A DNA stretch of 54,846 nucleotides, taken from CAYFUG01 sp964346295 (GTDB taxonomy: Bacteria > Patescibacteriota > Minisyncoccia > Moranbacterales > DUUL01). Position numbers and translations under genes: made by a program. Below the pieces are notes generated by a model. The model was not told the origin of the DNA. It saw nothing but the letters and a program-made list of their open reading frames with translations, and made no database searches. Shown here in pieces: positions 18,451 to 27,554 of this stretch. How positions within the stretch are numbered: position 1 is the stretch's first letter; each line of letters opens with the position of its first letter. The stretch covers positions 1-54,846 of the forward strand of contig CAYFUG010000006.1 of assembly GCA_964346295.1 (NCBI GenBank), in the 5' to 3' direction.

Positions 18451-18702
18451 GCTATAATCCATATCCATAGCCCATAATTTGTAGGATAGGTAATAGATGG
18501 CAGGTTGTAATCCCTGGATTAGCTCTCAGCCTCTAGATTATCCTAGACCAAAGGCCTTTTAGATTAGTTTGTGACCGGGGAGATTTTAAAAGACACCTTT
18601 CTCCTAAATCTTTTATGTCCGTGATCTGTGATTCTAACGGTAATTTAATAAAACCCTTTTTATTTGGGGTAGTAAGGTAAATGGTTTGTTGTTAAAAAAA
18701 AC

Positions 18703-18730
18703 TTGACAATTTTGAATTTTTAATTACAAT
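18703..18730 (+). promoter_or_regulatory. Promoter upstream of rpoB
   Basis: Consensus TTGACA (18703-18708), a 16-nt spacer and TACAAT (18725-18730). It is the best -35 in the window, as expected for RNA polymerase genes. Confidence 0.8.
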
Positions 18731-18878
18731 AGTTTTTAGAAAATAGTTTTAAGAACTACCTGGCAACTAATGAAAGATTTTAGCAATCCCATTTTTTGCT
18801 TGGTAGGAAAATTGAGATAAACTTTACTGATTTTGATGATTAAAAGTAAGCGGTTTTTCTTCTAGGCGGGTTTTGCTG

Positions 18879-18904
18879 AACCAGTTTTTTGCTGGTTATT
18901 TTTT
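18879..18904 (+). terminator. Terminator-like hairpin in the rpoB leader
   Basis: AACCAG (18879-18884) pairs with CTGGTT (18892-18897) around a T-rich 7-nt loop, followed by ATTTTTT. It lies about 145 nt after the predicted start of transcription and 390 nt before rpoB, so it could act as an attenuator or end a small leader RNA. Confidence 0.5.
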
Positions 18905-19290
18905 GTTGCCGCTTCTTTAGGGTTAGAAGGTCAATTTTAGGCCTTAGGAAGGGAGACGAGCTTCGCTGGTTATGTCTTAGGGAGCTCTCTAGCAACTTAC
19001 TTGGAAGCCTAAATCGTAGCTGTTGCAATTTTGGGAAAAAGGATGTTTTCTGCCGGGAAGGCTTATTCTCGGCTTTGTCTTGTTGTTTTTTGGGAGCCTT
19101 TGGGTTAATATCTGCCTCCATAACTTGTCTTGAGTTTGTTTTAATTCACTGGGGAAATTCAGCTTTACCCAGGGAGCTCTGTTGGATCTCTTTATTATTG
19201 TTCTTGATTCGTGGTTGCCTACTAGTCTCTCGTTTTTTATTTTTTTTATTATTTATAAATATATCTAAGCCTTAGCTCTCCTTTACTCTT

Positions 19291-22200
19291 ATGAACAACG
19301 CTCCTAAAGAATTGGTGGTAAAATCTCGCTTCGGATCCAAGTCCAGTCTTTCTAGTCGAAAATTTTTTCGTCGGCAATCCTTGGTTTCCTTGCCTAATTT
19401 GATCGAGCCTCAAATTATTTCTTACAATTGGTTTATGGAAAGAGGCCTTAAGGAATTACTTCAAGAAATTTCTCCGGTAACTGATTTTACGGGGAAAGAA
19501 CTAGAGGTTAGCTTCGGAGATTATTACTTAGATGATCCTAAATATGATGAAGTAACCGCTAAAGAGAAAAATGTTTCTTATGATGCTCCTTTGAGAGTGC
19601 AGGCCAATTTGCTAATTAAGAAAACAGGAGAAGTCAGAGAGCAGGAGATTTTTTTAGCTGATTTTCCCTTGATCACCGATCGAGGAACCTTTATTATCAA
19701 TGGCGTAGAAAGAGTGGTGGTTTCTCAGTTAATTCGGAGCCCAGGAGCTTTTTTCGCTATGGATTATCAGCGAGGAAAGAAATTGTTTGGCTCTAAAGTG
19801 ATTCCTCATCGAGGAGCCTGGCTGGAGATAGAAACAGACTTTAATGGTGCTATTTGGGTGAAGATTGACCGAAAAAGAAAAGTTCCCGTTACTTCTTTGT
19901 TGAGAATTTTTGGCTTAGAAAGTGATAAACAAATTAAGCAGGCCTTTGCTGGAGTAGACTCAGGGGAGACTTCTTATATAGAGGAGACTTTAGCCAAGGA
20001 TCCGGCTAAAACTACCGGTGAGGCTTACAGAGAAGTTTATAAACGACTACGACCGGGGGATTTAGCTACCGAAGAGAACGCTCGGCAAATGATCGACAGC
20101 ACTTTTTTTAGTTTTGAGCGCTATGATTTCGGTAGAGTAGGTCGTCATCGATTGAATTTTCGGCTGGGGCTTAATCGTTCCGAAGAAGATGAGCGGTGTC
20201 GAGTACTAGGGCAAGAAGAATTGCTAGCAATTATCGGAGAAATTATTAAATTAAATAATGATCCTACTGCCCAGCCGGATGATATTGACCACTTGGGAAG
20301 TCGCCGATTGAGAGGAGTGGGGGAGTTAGTGCAAAACAAAGTTAGAGTGGGATTGGCCCGGATGGTCAGAAATATCCGAGATCGGATGAGTACTTGCGAT
20401 GTAGCAACCGTGGTGCATGGACAGATCATCAACCCTCGTCCAGTAGCTGCTTCTATTAAGGAATTTTTTTCTTCTTCGCAGCTTTCTCAGTTTATGGACC
20501 AGGTTAATCCTTTAGCAGAACTAGAACATAAGCGTCGATTGAGCGCGATGGGGCCCGGAGGACTAACTCGAGAGCGAGCTGGATTTGAAGTGAGGGATGT
20601 TCACACTTCTCACTACGGAAGAATTTGTCCGGTGCAAACTCCAGAGGGACCTAATATTGGATTAATCGGGCATTTGGCTTGTTATACTCGTATCAACGAG
20701 TATGGTTTTCTGGAAACTCCCTATAGAAAGGTAAAGAAGCAAGTTGATCTCCGAGAGAGCCAGGATTTGGTGGGGCGAATTTTAAAAGAGAACATCAAGG
20801 ATTCCAAAGGAAGCGTTATTCTAGAGAAGTTTCATCAAATTAGTAATTCAGACTTAGAACTTCTCAAGAATGCCGTTAAACAAAAGGTCAAGGTAGCACC
20901 GTTTGCTACTAATGAAATTGAATATTTAAATGCGATTGAAGAAGAGGGGAAGAACATTGCTCATGCTGGCATTGAGTTAGATAAATTTGACAATATCGTA
21001 GAAGAGGTGATTGCAGCTCGAGTGAAGGGCGAGGCCTCGGAGGTGGAGGTTGAAAATGTCGATCATGTGGATGTTTCTGTTAAGCAATGCATTTCAGTGG
21101 CCACTGGATTGATTCCTTTTTTGGAGCACGATGACGCCAACCGAGCTTTGATGGGTTCTAATATGCAACGTCAGGCAGTTTCTTGTATTACTCCCCAGGC
21201 TCCTTTCGTAGGAACTGGTCTAGAGGATAAGGCGGCTGGGGATTCCGGACAGGTGGTTTTGGCTAAGGCGGATGGAGAAGTAGTTGAAGTCGACGCCAAT
21301 CAGATTGTTGTTAAAGAAAAGCCTACTGGCAAAGCAAAGAGATCCCAGAGAAGAACTTATCGTCTACAAAGCTTTGAGAAATCCAATGCCTTCACCAGCA
21401 TGAACCAAGTTCCTCGAGTAGATAAAGGTCAGGAGGTAAAGAAAGGCGATTTATTGGCAGACGGAGCTTCTACCGAAAATGGGGAGCTGGCTTTGGGCCA
21501 AAATGTATTGGTGGCTTTTATGCCTTGGGAGGGTTACAACTATGAGGACGCTATTATTATTTCCGAAAAATTAGTTCAGGATGACCGTTATAGTTCTATT
21601 CATATTGAAGACTTTTCGGTAGACGTTCGAGAGACTAAATTAGGGCCGGAGGTAGTTACTCGAGATATTCCTAATATTGGAGAAGATCGCTTGCGAAATT
21701 TAGACGAAACAGGAATTGTTCGAATTGGAGCGGAGCTCTCTTCTAAGGATATCATGGTTGGTAAAGTTACTTTAAAGGGAGAGGGAGAGCTAACTGCCGA
21801 AGAAAAGTTGCTTCGAGCAATCTTTGGAGAGAAAGCCCGAGATGTGAAAGACACTTCTTTGTATTTACCTCATGGTAAGAGCGGAAAAGTAGTGGATATT
21901 AAAATTTTCTCCAGAGAACAAGGCGACAAGCTTCCGGCGGGAGTAATTCAGAGAATCCAAATTTCCATCGCTAAGTTACGCAAAATTTCCGTGGGAGATA
22001 AGTTGGCGGGACGACATGGAAACAAAGGGGTAATTTCTAAAATCGCGGCGATGGAAGATATGCCTTATCTTCCTGGTGGAACTCCAGTTGAATTAATCCT
22101 AACTCCTTTGGGAGTACCTTCTCGAATGAACATTGGTCAAATTTTTGAAACTCATTTAGGTTGGGCGGCTGGTACCTTGGGTTACCGAGCGGCCTCTCCT

Positions 22201-22677
22201 TCTTTAGGTGGAGTTACAGAAGAACAAATTAAGCAAGAGCTCAGAAAGGCAGGCTTGCCAGAAGACGGAAAGGTTCAATTAACCAATGGAAAGACTGGGA
22301 AATTCTTTGACGACAAGACCACTGTGGGATATATGTATGTGATGAAACTTAATCACTTAGTAGAAGATAAGATTCACATGCGCTCAATTGGTCCTTATTC
22401 CCTAATTACGCAACAGCCCTTGGGTGGAAAAGCTCAATTTGGCGGCCAACGCTTCGGAGAGATGGAAGTTTGGGCGCTGGAGGGTTATGGCGCGGCTCAT
22501 ACTCTTCAAGAAATGCTGACTATTAAATCGGATGATGTGTTAGGAAGAAGCAAGGCCTACGAAGCAATCATTAAAGGTGAATCAATTAAGCCCCCTAATT
22601 TGCCGGCCTCTTTCCATGTTTTGATCAATGAATTAAAGGCGCTGGCCTTAGAGGTTAACCTAGTTGAAAGGACTTGA
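19291..22677 (+). CDS. rpoB: DNA-directed RNA polymerase subunit beta
   Basis: The beta subunit of RNA polymerase. Recognisable blocks include the N-terminal SYNWFMERGL, the fork and rifampicin region SSSQLSQFMDQVNPL through GGLTRERAGFEV (about 395-435), CPVQTPEGPNIGLI, KLAGRHGNKGVISKI near the active site and the C-terminal clamp GGKAQFGGQRFGEMEVWALE. The residues matching E. coli Asp516, His526 and Ser531 are Asp403, His413 and Ser418, i.e. the rifampicin-sensitive state. At 1128 residues it is shorter than the proteobacterial protein, lacking the large lineage insertions. It is the first gene of an rpoB - membrane protein - rpoC arrangement. No rplL or rplJ lies upstream. Confidence 0.99.
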   Translation: MNNAPKELVVKSRFGSKSSLSSRKFFRRQSLVSLPNLIEPQIISYNWFMERGLKELLQEISPVTDFTGKELEVSFGDYYLDDPKYDEVTAKEKNVSYDAPLRVQANLLIKKTGEVREQEIFLADFPLITDRGTFIINGVERVVVSQLIRSPGAFFAMDYQRGKKLFGSKVIPHRGAWLEIETDFNGAIWVKIDRKRKVPVTSLLRIFGLESDKQIKQAFAGVDSGETSYIEETLAKDPAKTTGEAYREVYKRLRPGDLATEENARQMIDSTFFSFERYDFGRVGRHRLNFRLGLNRSEEDERCRVLGQEELLAIIGEIIKLNNDPTAQPDDIDHLGSRRLRGVGELVQNKVRVGLARMVRNIRDRMSTCDVATVVHGQIINPRPVAASIKEFFSSSQLSQFMDQVNPLAELEHKRRLSAMGPGGLTRERAGFEVRDVHTSHYGRICPVQTPEGPNIGLIGHLACYTRINEYGFLETPYRKVKKQVDLRESQDLVGRILKENIKDSKGSVILEKFHQISNSDLELLKNAVKQKVKVAPFATNEIEYLNAIEEEGKNIAHAGIELDKFDNIVEEVIAARVKGEASEVEVENVDHVDVSVKQCISVATGLIPFLEHDDANRALMGSNMQRQAVSCITPQAPFVGTGLEDKAAGDSGQVVLAKADGEVVEVDANQIVVKEKPTGKAKRSQRRTYRLQSFEKSNAFTSMNQVPRVDKGQEVKKGDLLADGASTENGELALGQNVLVAFMPWEGYNYEDAIIISEKLVQDDRYSSIHIEDFSVDVRETKLGPEVVTRDIPNIGEDRLRNLDETGIVRIGAELSSKDIMVGKVTLKGEGELTAEEKLLRAIFGEKARDVKDTSLYLPHGKSGKVVDIKIFSREQGDKLPAGVIQRIQISIAKLRKISVGDKLAGRHGNKGVISKIAAMEDMPYLPGGTPVELILTPLGVPSRMNIGQIFETHLGWAAGTLGYRAASPSLGGVTEEQIKQELRKAGLPEDGKVQLTNGKTGKFFDDKTTVGYMYVMKLNHLVEDKIHMRSIGPYSLITQQPLGGKAQFGGQRFGEMEVWALEGYGAAHTLQEMLTIKSDDVLGRSKAYEAIIKGESIKPPNLPASFHVLINELKALALEVNLVERT

Positions 22678-22773
22678 ATTAAGCCAGGGGAGTGATTTAT
22701 CGTGCCTCTCTTTCGGTAACTTAAAGAGCTAGATTAGATTAGCTTCAGATTCTTAAATTTTACTTCAAGTACT

Positions 22774-23739
22774 ATGAATGAGAAAAAAAGATTAATCGAT
22801 GTGGGAGATTTATTGGAAAATTCCTTTCGGATGTACAAAAAGTACTTTCGGATATTTTTGATTGCGGTGGTGGTTTCCTTTGTAGTTAATATGGGAATGA
22901 TTTTTTTTCAATCTCATCTCCAAGAGCGCTTTCAAAAGGAATTTTTGGGTAATCTAGGATTAAGTGAGGCGGAGATTTCTACAGTGAAAGAGGTTTATCA
23001 ACAAGGAGGGGACTGGGAAAATCTTAACGAAGAACAAAAGGAGAAATTAGTTACTGCTATTGGTTCGAATTTCGAAGGAGAGAACCCCCGAGATGTTTTT
23101 AAGGAAACCCTTGCTTCTTTGGGAACTTCGATTATTTTACCGAGTCTGGGGGTAGGGCTGTTGGCTGGACTCATTGTTGCTTTAGTTAATATCGGAATTA
23201 TATTTGCTATCAAGCGAATTGAAAAAGGAAAAATTGTTTCTTTTGAATCCGTCTTTGTTTCCTTTAAAGGCAATTTTTGGTCTTTGTTGTGGGTATTGTT
23301 TCTTAATGTGATACTAGTAATTCTTTGGAGCCTGTTATTAATTATCCCGGGTATTATTATGAGCATCTATTATTCTCTCTCTTTGTACACATTGATATTT
23401 GAGGATAAAAAGGGGATGGAAGCCTTAAGGGAAAGTAAAGCCTTAATCCAGGGTTACTGGTGGGGAGTTCTGGGAAGATATTTGTTTTTGGGTTTACTTG
23501 TAGCAATTACGATGATGGTGTTATCGGCAGTGATCGCCTTGTTATTGTCACTGGGATTCGTTGGTGGTTCCAATTTTAATTTCGAAATCAATCTCGTGAT
23601 GCAAGTATTAGCTAGTTTCTTGGCTCCGTTTTATGTTATTTACCCTTACTTTATTTATAAAGATCTAACGCGAATTAAAAAGCCCTCTTATCAGGAGGCA
23701 GGCGATCAGCCAACCATTGAGCAGCCAGTTGAAATTTAA
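22774..23739 (+). CDS. Multi-pass membrane protein between rpoB and rpoC
   Basis: A 321-residue integral membrane protein. The opening IDVGDLLENSFRMYKKYFRIFL (about 8-29), several hydrophobic segments (about 25-46, 120-146, 169-205 probably two helices, 230-261, 274-296) and the central LLIIPGIIMSIYYSLSLY...DKKGMEALRESKALIQGYWW fit the large family of poorly characterised proteins resembling the membrane domain of glycerophosphoryl diester phosphodiesterases. A soluble loop of about 70 residues (50-118) follows the first helix. No catalytic phosphodiesterase domain is attached. It lies 96 nt after rpoB and 74 nt before rpoC on the same strand without a terminator, so it is probably carried on the rpo transcript. 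A role in the polymerase is not implied. Confidence 0.7.
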   Translation: MNEKKRLIDVGDLLENSFRMYKKYFRIFLIAVVVSFVVNMGMIFFQSHLQERFQKEFLGNLGLSEAEISTVKEVYQQGGDWENLNEEQKEKLVTAIGSNFEGENPRDVFKETLASLGTSIILPSLGVGLLAGLIVALVNIGIIFAIKRIEKGKIVSFESVFVSFKGNFWSLLWVLFLNVILVILWSLLLIIPGIIMSIYYSLSLYTLIFEDKKGMEALRESKALIQGYWWGVLGRYLFLGLLVAITMMVLSAVIALLLSLGFVGGSNFNFEINLVMQVLASFLAPFYVIYPYFIYKDLTRIKKPSYQEAGDQPTIEQPVEI

Positions 23740-23813
23740 ACTACTTAGTTGATTTTTTGAGGATATTTTTATCAATTTCTATATAACTTCAATCTCTTAA
23801 ATACTCTACTTCC

Positions 23814-26800
23814 ATGCTAGAAAACACTACTAAAATTTCTGACTTTGACGCTATCCAGCTTAAAATTGCTTCTCCGGAGAGGATCTTGCAATGGTCTTAC
23901 GGAGAAGTGTTGCGGCCGGAGACCATTAATTATCGTACTCAGCGCTTTGAAAAAGATGGCCTTTTTTGTGAGAAAATTTTTGGTCCTGCCAAAGACTGGG
24001 AGTGTTATTGTGGGAAGTACAAGAGAATTCGTTACAAGGGTATTATTTGTGATAAATGTGGAGTAGAAGTTACTCGTTCGATTGTTCGAAGAGAAAGAAT
24101 GGGGCATATTGCCTTGGCAGTGTCAGTTTCGCACATTTGGTTTTTACGAGGAATTCCTTCTCGAATTGGTTTGGCGTTAGATATGTCTTTGCAGCAATTA
24201 GAGAAGGTTATCTATTTTGCTAGTTATATTGTGATAAGTGTAGATGATGAGGCTCGAAAGGCCGCCTTAGAAGACCTCAAAAAGGAATATGAGGCCTCCG
24301 CAAAGGAGGCGGTCGGGAAGCAAAAAGAGGAAGTCAAGGCGGTTTATCAGGCTAACAAGGAATTACTTAAGAATCTCCAAAAGAAAACTATTCTTTCTGA
24401 GTTGGATTATTACAATATTTCTCGTAAGTTCGGGCATGTTTTTACCGCGGCCATTGGAGCGGAGGCAGTCGAGCAAGTCTTGAGGGAGGTTGATCCAGGA
24501 GAGGAGATCACTAAAATCAAAGAAGCCTTAGAATCGGGGGAAAGCGTTGATCGAAAGCGCCTCTTTAAGCGCCTCAAGCTCTTGGCAGGATTTCAGCGAA
24601 GCGGTATTCGTCCCGAGTGGATGATGTTGCGAGTAATCCCGGTCATTCCTCCTGATCTTCGTCCCATGGTTCAATTGAACGGAGGACGTTTTGCCACTTC
24701 TGATTTGAACGATCTTTATCGGAGAATTATTAATCGCAATAATCGCCTTAAGAAGCTAATTGAGCTAGGGGCACCGGAGGTTATTCAGCGAAATGAAAAG
24801 CGAATGCTTCAAGAAGCGGTGGATGCTTTGCTGGACAACAGTTCTCGGCGTAATCAGGTGCAGGTGGCGGCTTCTACTGGTCAGCGTCGAGCTCTGAAAT
24901 CGGTAGCGGATATGTTAAAAGGAAAGCATGGGCGTTTTCGACAAAACCTTTTAGGGAAAAGGGTGGATTATTCCGGTCGAAGCGTGATTGTTATTGGACC
25001 GCAGCTTCAACTTCACCAGTGCGGAATTCCTAAAAAGATGGCCCTGGAGCTTTTTAAGCCTTTTATTATCAATAAACTAATCGAAAAGGAGTTTGCTCAC
25101 AATGTTCGGACGGCTGGCCGAATAGTAGACAGTGAAAAAGAAGAGGCTTATGAAATGTTAGATGAAATTATTGATCATCACTATGTATTACTAAACCGAG
25201 CTCCTACCTTACATCGACTTTCCATTCAGGCTTTCCAACCAGTTTTGATTGAAGGAAAGGCTTTGCAGATTCACCCCATGGTTTGTCCGGCTTTTAATGC
25301 TGATTTCGATGGTGACCAGATGGCGGTGCATGTTCCTCTCACAGCTAAATCTCGTGAAGAAAGCGCTGAGATCATGCTTTCTAGCAGAAATCTTCTGAAG
25401 CCTTCTAGTGGAGAGCCAATCACTACTCCTAGCCAGGACATTGTATTGGGAATTTATTACATGACTACTATCAAGAGTAACCTCAAGGGAGAGGGTATGA
25501 TTTTTGATTCTCTACAATCCTTAATCGGAGCCTATCAAATGGAAACGGTTAATTTGCGCTCTAAGATTATTTTGTACTATAAAGGAGAAAAATTTGAGAC
25601 TTCTGCCGGAAGAGCTCTCCTGAACGATGTTCTTCCTTTAGAGATGCGGTATGTCAACCAGCAAATGACTAAGACCGAGCTCAAGCAACTAGTAAATGCT
25701 TTCATCCAAAAAAGAGGAAGTTTTGAGGCGGCGGGATTTGTTAATAAACTGAAAGATTTAGGTTTTCGATATGTAACTCAGTCGGGAATCAGTCTGGGAA
25801 TGGACGACTTCCGGGAGCCTGACTCCAAAGAGGATATTTTATTAGCGGCCGATGAAAAGGTGGCTGAGGTTCATGAACAATTTGAAATGGGACTTCTTAC
25901 TGACTCCGAGCGACGCACCCAAATTATTGAGATTTGGAACGAAACCAAGAATGAAATTGCCGGAGAGGTGACTAAGGTAATTGATGTAGAGGGACCGGTT
26001 TATGCCATGGTTAATTCCAAAGCTCGAGGCTCAGAGGCGGTAGTAGTTCAGGTAGCGGGAATGAAGGGGTTAGTGGCGGGACCTACCGGGGAAACCATTG
26101 AATTACCTATCAAAGGTTCTTTTAAGAAGGGCTATAATGTATTGGAATATTTCATTTCTACCCACGGTGCTCGAAAAGGAATGGCTGATACTGCGCTAAG
26201 AACTGCTACTGCGGGCTATCTTACTCGACGTTTAGTAGATGTTTGTCAGGATGTGGTAGTCAGGGAGGATGATTGTGGTGACGAAGAAGGGGTTTATATT
26301 TATCGAGAAGATTCTGATTACATTGGCCAGGAGTTTGCTTCTAGAGTAGAAGGTCGAGTGGTGGTAGACGCTGTAATTAACCCTCAAACTGGTGAAGAAC
26401 TGGTGGCTTCAGGAGGGCTAGTGGAAGCCGATCAAGCTATCGTTATTGAGGAAAGTGGCGTGGAGCGAGTAAAAATTAGAAGCTTAGTAACTTGTCGAAC
26501 CATTCGGGGAGTTTGCCAGAAATGTTACGGTAAAGATTTAGGAAGAAACGAAACTATAAATGTGGGTCAGGCAGTGGGAATTGTGGCTGCTCAGGCAATT
26601 GGGGAGCCGGGAACTCAGTTGACCATGCGGACCTTTCATATCGGAGGGGTGGCGGGAACAGATATCACCCAGGGTCTACCCCGTGTTCAAGAGATTTTTG
26701 AAGCTCAAACTCCTAAAGCGGAGGCGGTAGTAGCGGAGTTTGACGGGGTGGTAGAGGAGATCCGAGAAAACCGGAAACAGAAAATTATTCGCATTCAACG

Positions 26801-27386
26801 CAACGAAGAGGATGGTTTAAGCAAGAAGAAGACTGATAGTAAGGAATACATCGTTCCTGGTATTATGAACATGAAAGTTCAGGAGGGAGACTTAGTTACT
26901 CAGGGCCAGGTTCTCTCAGAGGGTCATATCGACCTCAAGAAACTCTTCAAGGTTAGTGGCCGAGATCCTGTTTATCGTTATATTCTCCGAGAGGTCCAGG
27001 AAATTTATCAAACTCAAGGAGAAGGAATTAGTGATAAGCACATTGAGATCATTATCCGGCAGATGCTTTCTAGGACTCAAGTTTTAGATCCGGGAGACAC
27101 TGAACTTTTGGCGGGTGACGTGATTGATTATGTTCAATTCGAGGCTATTAACGAGCAAACTATCCAGCAGGGCGGTAAAGAAGCAGTAGGAGAGCGACTA
27201 GTGTTGGGAATTTCCAAAGTGGCCCTTTCTACTGATAGCTTCCTTTCCGCAGCGTCTTTCCAGGAAACTGCCAAGGTTCTTATCGAGGCAGCTACTCAGG
27301 GAAAGATGGATCATTTGCGCGGTCTCAAGGAGAATGTAATTATTGGAAAACTTATTCCAGCTGGGACTGGGTACAGGAAGAAATAG
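23814..27386 (+). CDS. rpoC: DNA-directed RNA polymerase subunit beta'
   Basis: The beta' subunit with the catalytic centre. The N-terminal zinc site is CYC...CDKC (Cys64, 66, 79, 82). The magnesium-binding NADFDGD is at 495-501 (Asp497, 499, 501). The second zinc site is Cys821, 894, 901 and 904. The trigger-loop/bridge region is seen as GARKGMADTALRTATAGYLTRRLVDV. At 1190 residues it lacks the large trigger-loop insertion of proteobacteria. A strong intrinsic terminator follows at 27442. The start codon is supported by LKIASPERILQWSYGEV close to the N-terminus, as in other beta' subunits. Confidence 0.99.
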   Translation: MLENTTKISDFDAIQLKIASPERILQWSYGEVLRPETINYRTQRFEKDGLFCEKIFGPAKDWECYCGKYKRIRYKGIICDKCGVEVTRSIVRRERMGHIALAVSVSHIWFLRGIPSRIGLALDMSLQQLEKVIYFASYIVISVDDEARKAALEDLKKEYEASAKEAVGKQKEEVKAVYQANKELLKNLQKKTILSELDYYNISRKFGHVFTAAIGAEAVEQVLREVDPGEEITKIKEALESGESVDRKRLFKRLKLLAGFQRSGIRPEWMMLRVIPVIPPDLRPMVQLNGGRFATSDLNDLYRRIINRNNRLKKLIELGAPEVIQRNEKRMLQEAVDALLDNSSRRNQVQVAASTGQRRALKSVADMLKGKHGRFRQNLLGKRVDYSGRSVIVIGPQLQLHQCGIPKKMALELFKPFIINKLIEKEFAHNVRTAGRIVDSEKEEAYEMLDEIIDHHYVLLNRAPTLHRLSIQAFQPVLIEGKALQIHPMVCPAFNADFDGDQMAVHVPLTAKSREESAEIMLSSRNLLKPSSGEPITTPSQDIVLGIYYMTTIKSNLKGEGMIFDSLQSLIGAYQMETVNLRSKIILYYKGEKFETSAGRALLNDVLPLEMRYVNQQMTKTELKQLVNAFIQKRGSFEAAGFVNKLKDLGFRYVTQSGISLGMDDFREPDSKEDILLAADEKVAEVHEQFEMGLLTDSERRTQIIEIWNETKNEIAGEVTKVIDVEGPVYAMVNSKARGSEAVVVQVAGMKGLVAGPTGETIELPIKGSFKKGYNVLEYFISTHGARKGMADTALRTATAGYLTRRLVDVCQDVVVREDDCGDEEGVYIYREDSDYIGQEFASRVEGRVVVDAVINPQTGEELVASGGLVEADQAIVIEESGVERVKIRSLVTCRTIRGVCQKCYGKDLGRNETINVGQAVGIVAAQAIGEPGTQLTMRTFHIGGVAGTDITQGLPRVQEIFEAQTPKAEAVVAEFDGVVEEIRENRKQKIIRIQRNEEDGLSKKKTDSKEYIVPGIMNMKVQEGDLVTQGQVLSEGHIDLKKLFKVSGRDPVYRYILREVQEIYQTQGEGISDKHIEIIIRQMLSRTQVLDPGDTELLAGDVIDYVQFEAINEQTIQQGGKEAVGERLVLGISKVALSTDSFLSAASFQETAKVLIEAATQGKMDHLRGLKENVIIGKLIPAGTGYRKK

Positions 27387-27441
27387 TAAATTTTCGATAA
27401 TCGGGGTTATTGCTTACTGTCTTTAGATTTAGTTTTCGAGG

Positions 27442-27471
27442 AAAAGCAGGCTTTTTAGGGCCTGCTTTTTT
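27442..27471 (+). terminator. Strong rho-independent terminator after rpoC
   Basis: AAAAGCAGGC (27442-27451) pairs perfectly with GCCTGCTTTT (27460-27469) around an 8-nt loop, with a T tract. Confidence 0.9.
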
Positions 27472-27474
27472 GAT

Positions 27475-27504
27475 TTGGCCAAGAAAGGATAAAAGTGATA
27501 AAAT
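27475..27504 (+). promoter_or_regulatory. Promoter of the P-type ATPase gene
   Basis: TTGGCC (27475-27480), an 18-nt spacer and TAAAAT (27499-27504) with TGA before it as an extended -10. It sits right behind the rpoC terminator. Confidence 0.65.
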
Positions 27505-27554
27505 GAGGATACTGATTTTAACTGAATGATTTTGATTTAATTAATTTTATTTAT

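Larger units (their letters stand above)
18451..19290. other. Long intergenic region and rpoB leader (840 nt)
   Basis: The first 250 nt hold short inverted repeats (AGATTT/AAATCT near 18580-18615) and nothing gene-like. A strong promoter stands at 18703-18730, leaving a leader of about 550 nt before rpoB. A terminator-like hairpin sits within the leader at 18879-18904. A 128-codon frame (18889-19275) runs through the leader but its Cys/Arg/Leu-rich composition does not look like protein. Confidence 0.6.

Noticed and set aside
18889..19275. 128-codon plus-strand frame in the rpoB leader
   Set aside because: Composition is extreme (Cys, Arg, Leu, Ser), there is no ribosome site or known motif, and it starts inside the terminator-like hairpin. 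Leader RNA is a better explanation.
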